Shown here one piece after another: positions 57,070 through 64,000 of a stretch of DNA of 64,000 nucleotides. Every line of letters starts with the position of its first letter. The stretch's first letter is position 1. Under the pieces are notes generated by a model. The model saw only the letters and a list, made by a program, of their open reading frames with translations. It ran no database searches and was not told the DNA's origin. The position numbers were made by a program, and so were the translations under genes. The stretch is from contig NZ_JANYUY010000001.1 in assembly GCF_025060755.1 (NCBI RefSeq), positions 248,001 through 312,000 on the forward strand. Direction: 5' to 3'. The stretch is from Paenibacillus doosanensis. Lineage in GTDB: Bacteria > Bacillota > Bacilli > Paenibacillales > NBRC-103111.

Positions 57070-58059
57070 ATGAACGAACAGACGAAGCCATCCTGCTGCT
57101 CCACCAGCCGAAGCGAAGCGCAAGCCGCTCCGCAAAGCATATCTGCGGACAGCTTGAAACGATTCGACCAGCAAGACAGCCGCTTGACTTCCCCTAATCC
57201 CCTGGAAGGGATGATCTACTTGCCCGGAGGAGAATTCCTTATGGGGACGGACGACCGGGAAGGCTTCCCGCAGGACGGCGAGGGGCCCGTGCGCTCCGTT
57301 ACCGTCGCCCCCTTCTACGTCGATCCGTGTACGGTCAGCAACGCCGAATTCTCCCGATTCGTCCAAGCAACGGGCTACAAGACGGATGCGGAGCGCTTCG
57401 GATGGTCTTTCGTGTTCCATCTGTTCGTCTCGGAAGAGACGGCCGCCAAAGTCAAGCACGTCGTACAGCGCACGCCGTGGTGGTGGAACGTCGAGGGCTC
57501 GGACTGGGCCCACCCGGAAGGCCCCGATTCTTCGATCGAAGACCGCATGGATCATCCGGTCATCCACGTTTCCTGGAACGACGCCGCCGCTTATTGCAAA
57601 TGGGCGGGAAAGCGCTTGCTGACCGAAGCCGAATGGGAGTACGCCGCAAGAGGCGGACTTGTGCAGAAGCGCTATCCTTGGGGCGATCTCCTGAAGCCCG
57701 ACAGCGAGCATCTGTGTAACATTTGGCAGGGGAAATTCCCGGACAAAAACAATATGAGCGACGGCTACGCCGGAACGGCTCCGGTCCGCTCCTTCAAGCC
57801 TAACGGCTTCGGCCTCTACAATGTGGCCGGCAACGTATGGGAATGGTGCGGGGACTGGTTCAGCCCGACCTGGCATATCGAAGGCCCCCGGGTCGATCCG
57901 AAGGGACCGGATCGCGGCACTTCGCGCGTCATGCGCGGCGGCTCCTATCTGTGCCATAAATCGTACTGCAACCGCTACCGGGTCGCCGCACGCAGCTCCA
58001 ACACGCCGGACAGCTCGGCGGGCAATATGGGCTTTCGCTGTGCGGCCGATGCGAAATAA
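57070..58059 (+). CDS. Formylglycine-generating enzyme
   Basis: A 329-residue FGE-sulfatase-domain protein that would oxidise a sulfatase active-site Cys in a CxPxR motif to formylglycine with O2 and copper. Both catalytic/copper Cys residues are kept, Cys295 and Cys300 in GGSYLCHKSYCNRYR, followed by ARSSNTPDSSAGNMGFR as in genuine FGEs. Many FGE-domain proteins lack them, so this one is likely to be active. No secretion signal is present. The first approximately 40 residues are a variable Ser/Ala/Gln-rich lead with a Cys pair. The ATG follows AGGAGG. No sulfatase gene is in the window. Confidence 0.9.
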   Translation: MNEQTKPSCCSTSRSEAQAAPQSISADSLKRFDQQDSRLTSPNPLEGMIYLPGGEFLMGTDDREGFPQDGEGPVRSVTVAPFYVDPCTVSNAEFSRFVQATGYKTDAERFGWSFVFHLFVSEETAAKVKHVVQRTPWWWNVEGSDWAHPEGPDSSIEDRMDHPVIHVSWNDAAAYCKWAGKRLLTEAEWEYAARGGLVQKRYPWGDLLKPDSEHLCNIWQGKFPDKNNMSDGYAGTAPVRSFKPNGFGLYNVAGNVWEWCGDWFSPTWHIEGPRVDPKGPDRGTSRVMRGGSYLCHKSYCNRYRVAARSSNTPDSSAGNMGFRCAADAK

Positions 58060-58131
58060 GCGACAGCCGAAGGAGCGCCCGGCGATCGCCGGGAAACGGC
58101 TTGCCTGTAGTTAAGCTTTCGGCAAACATAA

Positions 58132-58188
58132 AAGCCCTGTCCGATTCCTTCCTCCTAATTGCAGGAAGAAGATCAGACAGGGCTTTTT
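58132..58188. terminator. Bidirectional terminator FGE / DGQHR pair
   Basis: AAGCCCTGTC pairs with GACAGGGCTT, with an inner CTTCCT/AGGAAG stem; T-run on the plus side and an A-run opposite. A CCCGGCGATCGCCGGG palindrome lies at 58079-58094. Confidence 0.82.
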
Positions 58189-58210
58189 CGGCCAAGCTGT
58201 TATTCGCCGA

Positions 58211-59383
58211 TCAGGCGGTAGAAGCTTCGTCTTCCACCGGTTCGCCGTGAAGCTCGCGGAACAGAGCGACCAGCTTGCCGTGCTTGCGCAGCGATTTCTC
58301 ATGAATCAGATTCAGCTTGCCGTTATCCAAAATGCCGAAGCGGTCGATCAAATGCTCATTTTCATGAGACCAGTCGAACCCTTCGAAAATGCTGAGACAC
58401 GCAGTCCAGTTTTTCGTATATTTTCCGTCTTGGAACAGATGATTGTGCGCGTACAAGGCGATGCTTTCCTGCATCGCGCGGCTTGCCGAGCTGTACTGCG
58501 GCAATCCCGGCTGCTCCGGCATCAGCGGCAGCAGCGTGCTGTAAAACTGATGCAAAATTTCAATATAAGCCGACGGGTCCTGGCGAATTTTGCGGACCAT
58601 TTCGTAGGACGGCTGCATTTTGCCTGTAAACAGCATGGTTGCCGTCGAATACAGCCAACTGAACGAAGTGAAGTTTTTGTTGTACGAAGTCAGGTTCGCA
58701 CGTCTCTCCACTCCTGCCGCTTTCAGGAATACGTTATGATCAACGACCTGCTGAATAACCAGATTGAGCGGATCGATGCTGTCGAATGAATGGCCGAGCT
58801 CCTTGCTCACAAGCTGAACCTTGGAGTTAATGTCTCCGAACAACTGCTTCTCTTCCTCTTCGCTGAGACCGATATAAATTTGAACGGCCAGTTCGCTCTC
58901 CACCAGTTCCAGACGGCGGCGCTCGATCTGCTCGACGAGCCCTTCCATCTGCTCCAGCTCTTGCTTAAGCTCCTCGTTATCGGGGGAACGGCGCTGCTTG
59001 ATTTTTAGTGCGGCCGCCTTCTTCTCATGGCTGCGCACTTCCTTAAGCATTTGCTCATTCACATAGCCGAGGGCCAAAATCCGGTGCTGCCCATCCAAAA
59101 TGCTCAGCTTGGAGCCGGGACGCAGGTACAGACCTTTCTCCGTCTTGGCCAGCGAGCTGACCTCGCGCAAAGACAACGTAACCGGTCCGAAAAAGACGCG
59201 GTCCAGCTCGCGTTCTTGCAAATAATTGGAAATTTTACGGCGTTGTCCGGCGCTCAGCTTCCGCTGCACCATCGGATCGATCGTCGTATAATTCAATAAA
59301 TCCTGCACTTGGATGGCCACTGTGGCCAGCCCAAACTTCTCGCAAAACGGGTGAATCGTCATATTCAGGCAAAGTCCGTCCAT
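58211..59383 (-). CDS. DGQHR-domain (DndB-like) protein, second of pair
   Basis: A 390-residue protein with the DGQHR signature at 97-101 (LSILDGQHRILALGY) and a second shared motif KQLFGDINSKVQ (180-190). Between them is a charged helical, probably coiled-coil stretch (about 110-165). These are hallmarks of DndB/DGQHR proteins, which in phosphorothioation systems bind DNA and repress the dnd genes; other members are orphan. The rest is helical and unrecognised. The ATG overlaps the stop of the upstream DGQHR gene (TAATG), so the proteins are made in a coupled way and may act as a complex. No dndA/C/D/E, restriction or methylase gene is adjacent. Confidence 0.8.
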   Translation of the reverse strand: MDGLCLNMTIHPFCEKFGLATVAIQVQDLLNYTTIDPMVQRKLSAGQRRKISNYLQERELDRVFFGPVTLSLREVSSLAKTEKGLYLRPGSKLSILDGQHRILALGYVNEQMLKEVRSHEKKAAALKIKQRRSPDNEELKQELEQMEGLVEQIERRRLELVESELAVQIYIGLSEEEEKQLFGDINSKVQLVSKELGHSFDSIDPLNLVIQQVVDHNVFLKAAGVERRANLTSYNKNFTSFSWLYSTATMLFTGKMQPSYEMVRKIRQDPSAYIEILHQFYSTLLPLMPEQPGLPQYSSASRAMQESIALYAHNHLFQDGKYTKNWTACLSIFEGFDWSHENEHLIDRFGILDNGKLNLIHEKSLRKHGKLVALFRELHGEPVEDEASTA

Positions 59384-60519
59384 TAACCGGCATCCTCCTT
59401 ATCGCGAATCAAGAACAGATGGTGCTCCTGATAAAAATCCTTAATGTATTGGTAAGCTTTCATGATACGCGAGCGTCTGGGAAGACGGTCTTTCTCGTCG
59501 CCTGCATAAATTGCGTCCCAATCGATATGCGGTAAAATTTTCATCGCATAATCCAATGCGTAACGGTTGAAGCTGCCCGTCTTCGTCGCTTCATCATGGA
59601 AGAACATCGCCAGAGCGATCTGCAAGTTCTCCGACCAGCAAAGAACGCCTTTCTCCGGCTCAGGCAAATGGCGAAGCATCGTATCGAAATAATAGGAAGC
59701 AAGCTTCATATGCTCCTCGATATCCTGATCTGCGAAATAGTAGCCGTTGTTGCGGGCGGCCGACTTCAGCCTGCCCTCGAACAAGCCGCATAAAATTTCC
59801 ACGAGCAGGTGGTACGAGAACAGAAACTCGGGTCCCTTGCCCCGTTCGGTGAACATATCGACGGAAATGGCTCTCATGGCCGGCGCCTGCTCCGCAAGCT
59901 GGGTCGCCAGCACATGGTAAAATCTCCGCTGTTCGCGCAGCACGGCCAGGTTGCCGCCGATTTTACGCGGGAGCTTGTTGATATCGGAGAACAATTGACG
60001 CTCCTGACGGGCGTTAATGTCCAAATAAATCATCGTCGACATCGGGAAGGTGTACAGCTTGCTCAGCTTTTCCGTAATTTCCTCCATCCGGTCGTATTCC
60101 CGGCGGTCTTTGGCACGGGCCATATTGCTTTGCAGCGTTTCCATAATACGGCGGAACGCTGCCAGCCGATGCTGCCCGTCGACGACATACAGCTTTTCTA
60201 TCGCTTGCAAACGGTATACTTGCTGATCGGCGTCATATTCTCCCGCTCCTCTGGCAGACAGAATAATCCCCGGAAAATAAATGCCCTGCTGATGATCGAG
60301 ATACAGCATGATGTAATCCATCAGCTTGGATAGATTTTGCGGGACGATGGCGCGCTGCACCTCAAGGTCGACCTCATAGATCGAAAACAGCTTGCTCATC
60401 GGCAAAGTAGTGGACAAGGTCGTTTGTCCGAACGTTCTGGAAACGGCTCCCGGGATCTCGATGTAGGATGATGCTTTCTGCTCCGCCAACAGTTCCGACA
60501 GAGATGAAATTGGATCCAT
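59383..60519 (-). CDS. DGQHR-domain (DndB-like) protein, first of pair
   Basis: A 378-residue paralogue of its downstream partner: DGQHR at 114-118 (LYVVDGQHRLAAFRRI), a charged helix (about 123-155), then RQLFSDINKLP (174-184). N- and C-terminal parts differ between the two, suggesting different partners or DNA contacts. The ATG has an excellent GAGGAGG site. A TATAAT -10 and a 28-base palindrome cover the promoter region. Function is not known; DNA binding and gene regulation or defence is a reasonable inference from DndB. Confidence 0.8.
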   Translation of the reverse strand: MDPISSLSELLAEQKASSYIEIPGAVSRTFGQTTLSTTLPMSKLFSIYEVDLEVQRAIVPQNLSKLMDYIMLYLDHQQGIYFPGIILSARGAGEYDADQQVYRLQAIEKLYVVDGQHRLAAFRRIMETLQSNMARAKDRREYDRMEEITEKLSKLYTFPMSTMIYLDINARQERQLFSDINKLPRKIGGNLAVLREQRRFYHVLATQLAEQAPAMRAISVDMFTERGKGPEFLFSYHLLVEILCGLFEGRLKSAARNNGYYFADQDIEEHMKLASYYFDTMLRHLPEPEKGVLCWSENLQIALAMFFHDEATKTGSFNRYALDYAMKILPHIDWDAIYAGDEKDRLPRRSRIMKAYQYIKDFYQEHHLFLIRDKEDAG

Positions 60520-60566
60520 TGTTTCTTTCCTCCTCAGCTTGGAATGTTGCTATAGATATATATTAC

Positions 60567-60594
60567 TATAATAGGTTCATATAGTTCCATTATA
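60567..60594 (-). promoter_or_regulatory. Promoter -10 with overlapping 28 bp palindrome
   Basis: The minus strand has TATAAT at 60589-60594, the right end of an imperfect palindrome: outer arms TATAAT-GG and CC-TATTATA, with a partly symmetric AACTATATGAA centre. It begins at the -10 and extends about 20 bases past it, a place where a repressor would block transcription. It is about 50-75 nt before the first DGQHR gene. Confidence 0.5.
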
Positions 60595-60791
60595 CACCGA
60601 AATATCATGAAACATTCAGTATTTAGGCAGAATATTACTTGATTTCTAAAAGTTATTCCGAAATAAAGCATGATATTCTTGCATTACTGCTCTTGACATT
60701 TGGAGCAGAACGAAAAAGCTTACCCGCACCGCCTCTAAACGATATAGAAACGGCCTGGCAAGCTTGGAAAAAAGGAAAGAACATCCCCGGC

Positions 60792-60870
60792 GATGACTTG
60801 ATGCTTCTAAGACGATTCCGCCCGCATCAAGCTTCGACTCGGCCGGCGTCCAGCCTCTCTACGGGGCAGA
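60792..60870 (+). repeat. Diverged relative of the dispersed repeat
   Basis: The stretch GATGACTTGATGCTTCTAAG, then ATTCCGCCCGCATC and CGGCGTCCAGCC, then CGGGGCAGAC, follows the order of blocks in copies 1-4 (TGACGTGATGCTCTGAAG, ATTCCGTCCGCATCC, CGGCGTC, TGGGTAGAC). The central hairpin is degraded and the right end is missing. It lies in the gap between the DGQHR promoter and glcF, in the same orientation as the others. Nothing else recognisable lies in this 462-base gap. Confidence 0.55.
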
Positions 60871-60981
60871 CAGCTCTCTTCTGCCTCGTTTGCGGGCTGT
60901 GTGACTGTACAAAAAGCGAGCAGCAATTTCAACGGACACAGATGAAGTCAATCCCGGCCTTTTGGCGCAAGGTTCTTTAAG

Positions 60982-62418
60982 TCAGCGCCCGTCCCGTTCT
61001 TCCAGCGCCTCGGCCATAAAATCGACCAGATGCACGGCCTTCATCGTGCCGCCGAGCCCTGCGCGCTCGATGCCCCATTTCATCTGCAGCAGGCAGCCCG
61101 GATTGGCCGTCACGATATACTGCGCCTCCGTATCGCCCACATGCTCCATTTTATGATCGAGCACGTCTGCGGACATTTGCGGCTGCGTCAAATTGTAAAT
61201 ACCCGCCGATCCGCAGCAGCGGTCCGCCCCGTGCAGCTCCCGCAGCTGCACGCCCGGCATCGATTGCAGCAGGGTGCGGGGCTGCTGCTGCACCCGCATC
61301 ACATTGCGAAGGTGGCACGAATCCTGATACGTGACCACCTGAGCCTGATCCCGCTGCAGCTGACGAAGCGGCAGCAGCGGTTCTCCCCGCTCGACGAGCA
61401 GCTCCGCGACGTCCTTGACCCGGCGGGCGAAGTCTTCCGCCCGCTCCGCATACCGATCATCGCCATGCAGCAGATGATCGTATTCCTTCAGGCTCGCGCC
61501 GCAGCCGCCGGCGTTGCTCGCCACGAAATCGACGCCGGCTGCGGCGAAGGCGTCGATATTCTCGCGGGCGAGACGGCTCGCCGACGCCGTTTCGCCCGCG
61601 TGGGCATGCAGCGCTCCGCAGCAGGTTTGCGAGGTCGGAACGACGACCTCGTAGCACGCCTCGCGGAGCAGCTTGATCGTGTTCACGTTCGTCGACGTGA
61701 ACAGCACATCCATGATGCACCCGCGGAACAAGCCGACGCGGGCGCGCTTCGGGCCGTCCCCGGCCGGGGGAATCACAAGCAGGCGGCCGCCGCCTTGCGC
61801 CGATTCCCAGGCGGCCGGGAGGCCGAGCCCGGCCCAGGCGCGGATCACGCCGTCGCCGGAAGCGTCCGGCAAAATCGCCTCCATCTGCCGCATATGCTCG
61901 GGAAACAGGCGCATGACGCCGCTTGCCTGCGTCAGCTTCCGCAGCCCCGAGCGCTGATACAGCTTCAGCATTCCGCCGAGCACCCGCATCCTGCCGTGAT
62001 GAGGGAACAGACGCTCCATAAACAGCGTCCGGATCGCCTTGACATGCCACGGATAGTCCGTCTCGGCAGCGATTGACTCCCTCGCTTGCTCGATCAGCTG
62101 CCCGTATTTGACGTCCGACGGGCAAGCCGGTTCGCAGGCACGGCAGCCGAGGCACAGATCCATCTGCTCCTTGAATCTTTGGTCCGGCTCCATGAAGCCG
62201 TCCGCCACCGCCTTCATCAGCGCGATGCGGCCCCTCGGCGAAGCCGCTTCCAGGCCGGTTTCGTTAAAGGTCGGACAGGCGGTCTGGCAAAAGCCGCAGC
62301 GCATACAGTTCGTCAGCTGATCCGTATCCAGCGTCAGCTTCAGCCGTTCGGCCAGCTTGTTCTCCGGACGGCGCTGCGCCGGAGCGCTTTGCGTCCCCAA
62401 ATTCGATGCCGTCGCCAT
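60982..62418 (-). CDS. glcF: Glycolate oxidase iron-sulfur subunit (GlcF-like)
   Basis: A 478-residue protein with two 4Fe-4S clusters, Cys38/41/44/48 (CMRCGFCQTACP) and Cys89/92/95/99 (CLGCRACEPACP), and two CCG-type domains (TCCGALHAHAG, GGCG; RCCGSAGIYN) as in GlcF and heterodisulfide-reductase-like subunits. It passes electrons from the FAD subunit, probably to quinone. The ATG is one base after the glcD stop with GGAGG covering that stop, so the two are coupled. Forty upstream codons of open frame belong to glcD sequence in another frame and are excluded. GlcE is absent, as in many Bacillales. Confidence 0.92.
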   Translation of the reverse strand: MATASNLGTQSAPAQRRPENKLAERLKLTLDTDQLTNCMRCGFCQTACPTFNETGLEAASPRGRIALMKAVADGFMEPDQRFKEQMDLCLGCRACEPACPSDVKYGQLIEQARESIAAETDYPWHVKAIRTLFMERLFPHHGRMRVLGGMLKLYQRSGLRKLTQASGVMRLFPEHMRQMEAILPDASGDGVIRAWAGLGLPAAWESAQGGGRLLVIPPAGDGPKRARVGLFRGCIMDVLFTSTNVNTIKLLREACYEVVVPTSQTCCGALHAHAGETASASRLARENIDAFAAAGVDFVASNAGGCGASLKEYDHLLHGDDRYAERAEDFARRVKDVAELLVERGEPLLPLRQLQRDQAQVVTYQDSCHLRNVMRVQQQPRTLLQSMPGVQLRELHGADRCCGSAGIYNLTQPQMSADVLDHKMEHVGDTEAQYIVTANPGCLLQMKWGIERAGLGGTMKAVHLVDFMAEALEERDGR

Positions 62419-62419
62419 C

Positions 62420-63910
62420 TTACGCCTCCCTCCCGTCCGGTCGATCCTGCCCCGCAGCCGTTTGTCCGCTTGCGGAGCCGCCGCCTTCGCCTTCGTTCTG
62501 CGGCTCCGTAAATACGATCCGTTTGCGCGTCTCCGCAAACAGCTTGCCCGGATTCAAAATATGATCCGGATCGAACGCATCCTTCAGCCGCTTCATAATA
62601 TCGATTCCGGAAGCGCCGACCTTCCATTCCAGGAAAGGCGCTTTGACGAGCCCGACGCCGTGTTCTCCGGTAATCGTGCCGCCCATGCGGATCGCCGCTT
62701 CGAATATCTCTTCGAACGCCTTTTCCACGCGGTGAATTTCTTCTTCGTCGCGGGCGTCGGTCATCGCCGTCGGATGGAGATTGCCGTCTCCCGCATGACC
62801 GAACGTGCAAATCTGCACGTCGTATTTGTCGGCGATGCGCTGCACCTCCAGCACCATCTCGGCGATTTTGGAGCGCGGAACGGTCGCGTCTTCAAGAATC
62901 GTCGTCGGGCGAAGCCGCGAAAGCGCCGCCAGCGCGCTGCGCCTCGCCTCCATCACTTTGGCCCCTTCCTCCGGCGTGGCCGCCACCTTGACCTGAATGG
63001 CCCCTTCCTTGCGGCAAATGTCCTCGATCAGCCGTAAATCGCGCTCGACGATCGTCTCGTCGCCGTCCTGCTCGATGGCCAGAATCGCTTCCGCATCGAC
63101 AGGCAGGCCGATCCGGGCGAAATCCTCGACGACGCGAATCGTCGCTTTATCCATAAACTCCAACGTACAGGGCGTAATCCGGTTCGCCACGATTTGCGAA
63201 ACCGAGCGCGCCGCAGAGCCGAGATCGCTGTACATGGCGACCATCGACCGGCGAAATCCCGGCTTCGGCACCAGCTTTACCGTCGCCTCGGTCAAAATGG
63301 CCAGCGTGCCTCCGGAACCGACCAGCAGGCGGGTCAGATCGTAGCCGGCCACATCCTTGACGAGCTTGCCGCCGGTCCGCAGAATGTCGCCGTTGGCGAG
63401 CACGGCCTCCAGGCCGATGACATAGTCCTTGGTCGTCCCGTATTTCAGTCCCCGCAGTCCTCCGGCTCCCAGCGCGATATTGCCGCCCATCGTACATATA
63501 ATCATACTGCTCGGATCGGGCGGGTAAAACAATCCGGCCGCCTCGACGGCCGTATGAAACTGCTTGGTGTTAAGCCCCGTTTGGAACGTGGCGGTCAAAT
63601 TATCCTGATCGATCTCGATCAGCTTGTTCATTCTCGTCATGACCATGACGATGCCTCCCTGTACGGGAACGACGCCGCCGCACAGATTGCTGCCCGCTCC
63701 CCGTCCGATGACGGGAATTTTATGCTCGGCGCATACTTTCATCACGCCGGACACTTCTTCGGTAGAAGCGGGAAATACGACGCCGTCCGGCATGGACTGG
63801 TAGAGCGGCGTTGCGTCATAACTGTAGGAAACGAGCGACTCCGAGTCATCCTTGAACCATTTCGGGCCGACAATAGCTTGTAACTGCTCGCGAACGGATT
63901 GCTCCAGCAC
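62420..63910 (-). CDS. glcD: FAD-linked glycolate oxidase subunit (GlcD-like)
   Basis: A 496-residue FAD-binding (PCMH-type) oxidase of 2-hydroxy acids such as glycolate or D-lactate. Motifs are PVIGRGAGSNLCGGVVP (FAD), MGGNIALGAGGLRGLKYG, DLTRLLVGSGGTLAI, GHAGDGNLHP and GEHGVGLVK (active-site loop). A Gly/Ser/Gln-rich tail of about 30 residues ends the protein. I start at GTG 63910 because AGGAGGT is 6 nt upstream; an ATG seven codons earlier lacks a site. It forms a two-gene operon with glcF. Confidence 0.92.
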   Translation of the reverse strand: MLEQSVREQLQAIVGPKWFKDDSESLVSYSYDATPLYQSMPDGVVFPASTEEVSGVMKVCAEHKIPVIGRGAGSNLCGGVVPVQGGIVMVMTRMNKLIEIDQDNLTATFQTGLNTKQFHTAVEAAGLFYPPDPSSMIICTMGGNIALGAGGLRGLKYGTTKDYVIGLEAVLANGDILRTGGKLVKDVAGYDLTRLLVGSGGTLAILTEATVKLVPKPGFRRSMVAMYSDLGSAARSVSQIVANRITPCTLEFMDKATIRVVEDFARIGLPVDAEAILAIEQDGDETIVERDLRLIEDICRKEGAIQVKVAATPEEGAKVMEARRSALAALSRLRPTTILEDATVPRSKIAEMVLEVQRIADKYDVQICTFGHAGDGNLHPTAMTDARDEEEIHRVEKAFEEIFEAAIRMGGTITGEHGVGLVKAPFLEWKVGASGIDIMKRLKDAFDPDHILNPGKLFAETRKRIVFTEPQNEGEGGGSASGQTAAGQDRPDGREA

Positions 63911-63969
63911 GGTAATACCTCCTGCATTCATTTGTGTAATCTTGCCGATTCTTATATAATTTTAATCAG

Positions 63970-63991
63970 GTCATCTGATGACTTTATTATA
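63970..63991 (-). promoter_or_regulatory. Promoter -10 and palindromic operator of glcDF
   Basis: The minus strand has TATAAT at 63986-63991 and, three bases downstream, the perfect palindrome GTCATC-A-GATGAC (63970-63982) at the expected start point. The -35 would fall outside the window. A GntR/FadR-type regulator is a plausible binder. Confidence 0.55.
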
Positions 63992-64000
63992 AAAGCAGCT

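Noticed and set aside
60639-60980. A 113-codon plus-strand frame upstream of the DGQHR operon
   Set aside because: TTG start without a ribosome binding site; its second half is the diverged copy of the dispersed repeat, and the composition is not protein-like.

Overview
The window looks like core chromosome of an endospore-forming, Gram-positive Bacillales bacterium, most likely in the Paenibacillaceae (Paenibacillus or Cohnella type). The reasons are strong AGGAGG-like ribosome binding sites, frequent TTG/GTG starts, a moderately high GC content, sporulation and germination genes (spoIIB-like, spoVID, lonB, gerM, a gerABC-type receptor), an S-layer-homology amidase, coproporphyrin ferrochelatase and a valine T-box leader. 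Gene order follows the known Bacillus subtilis block radC-maf-spoIIB-folC-valS-spoVID-hem-engB-lonA-lonB-clpX-tig, with lineage-specific insertions. No rRNA, tRNA, CRISPR array or insertion sequence was seen.

Layout. 1-5.3 kb: radC (cut by the window edge), maf, a DUF4321 membrane protein, an SLH amidase, a SPOR-domain SpoIIB-like protein, and a DUF1450-ferritin pair behind a Fur box. 5.4-13.7 kb: murC, folC, valS with its T-box leader, spoVID, and an RluA-type pseudouridine synthase. 13.9-27 kb: a secreted or anchored phosphodiester-glycosidase-like protein, then tetrapyrrole synthesis: hemL, a divergent Crp/Fnr regulator, hemE-cpfC, and the hemA-hemX-sirC-hemC-cobA/hemD-hemB run, which covers both heme and siroheme. 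27-42.7 kb: two uncharacterised proteins around speD, then engB, lonA, lonB, a CwlD-like amidase, a YibQ-type deacetylase, ispG, clpX, clpP, tig and a ysoA-position gene. 43.5-49 kb: asnO, rdgB, rph, gerM, pgpA. 49-53.4 kb: a four-gene germinant-receptor operon (A, B, C and a small two-helix protein). 53.8-64 kb is the most accessory part: an MBL hydrolase, a methyltransferase, a ROK regulator, a formylglycine-generating enzyme, two translationally coupled DGQHR (DndB-like) proteins and a glcDF-type oxidase.

Two things stand out. First, an approximately 165-180 bp structured repeat occurs four times, nearly identical and always in the same orientation. Each copy abuts the U-tract of the intrinsic terminator of a minus-strand gene. 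A diverged fifth relative lies near 60.8 kb. Second, the coupled DGQHR gene pair has no phosphorothioation genes beside it, and a 28 bp palindrome lies over its promoter -10 element. Both are candidates for something undescribed.

Gene starts were set by hand from ribosome binding sites and family N-termini, so several coding regions begin inside the longest possible open frame. All functional calls rest on recognised motifs, lengths and gene order. No database search was possible.
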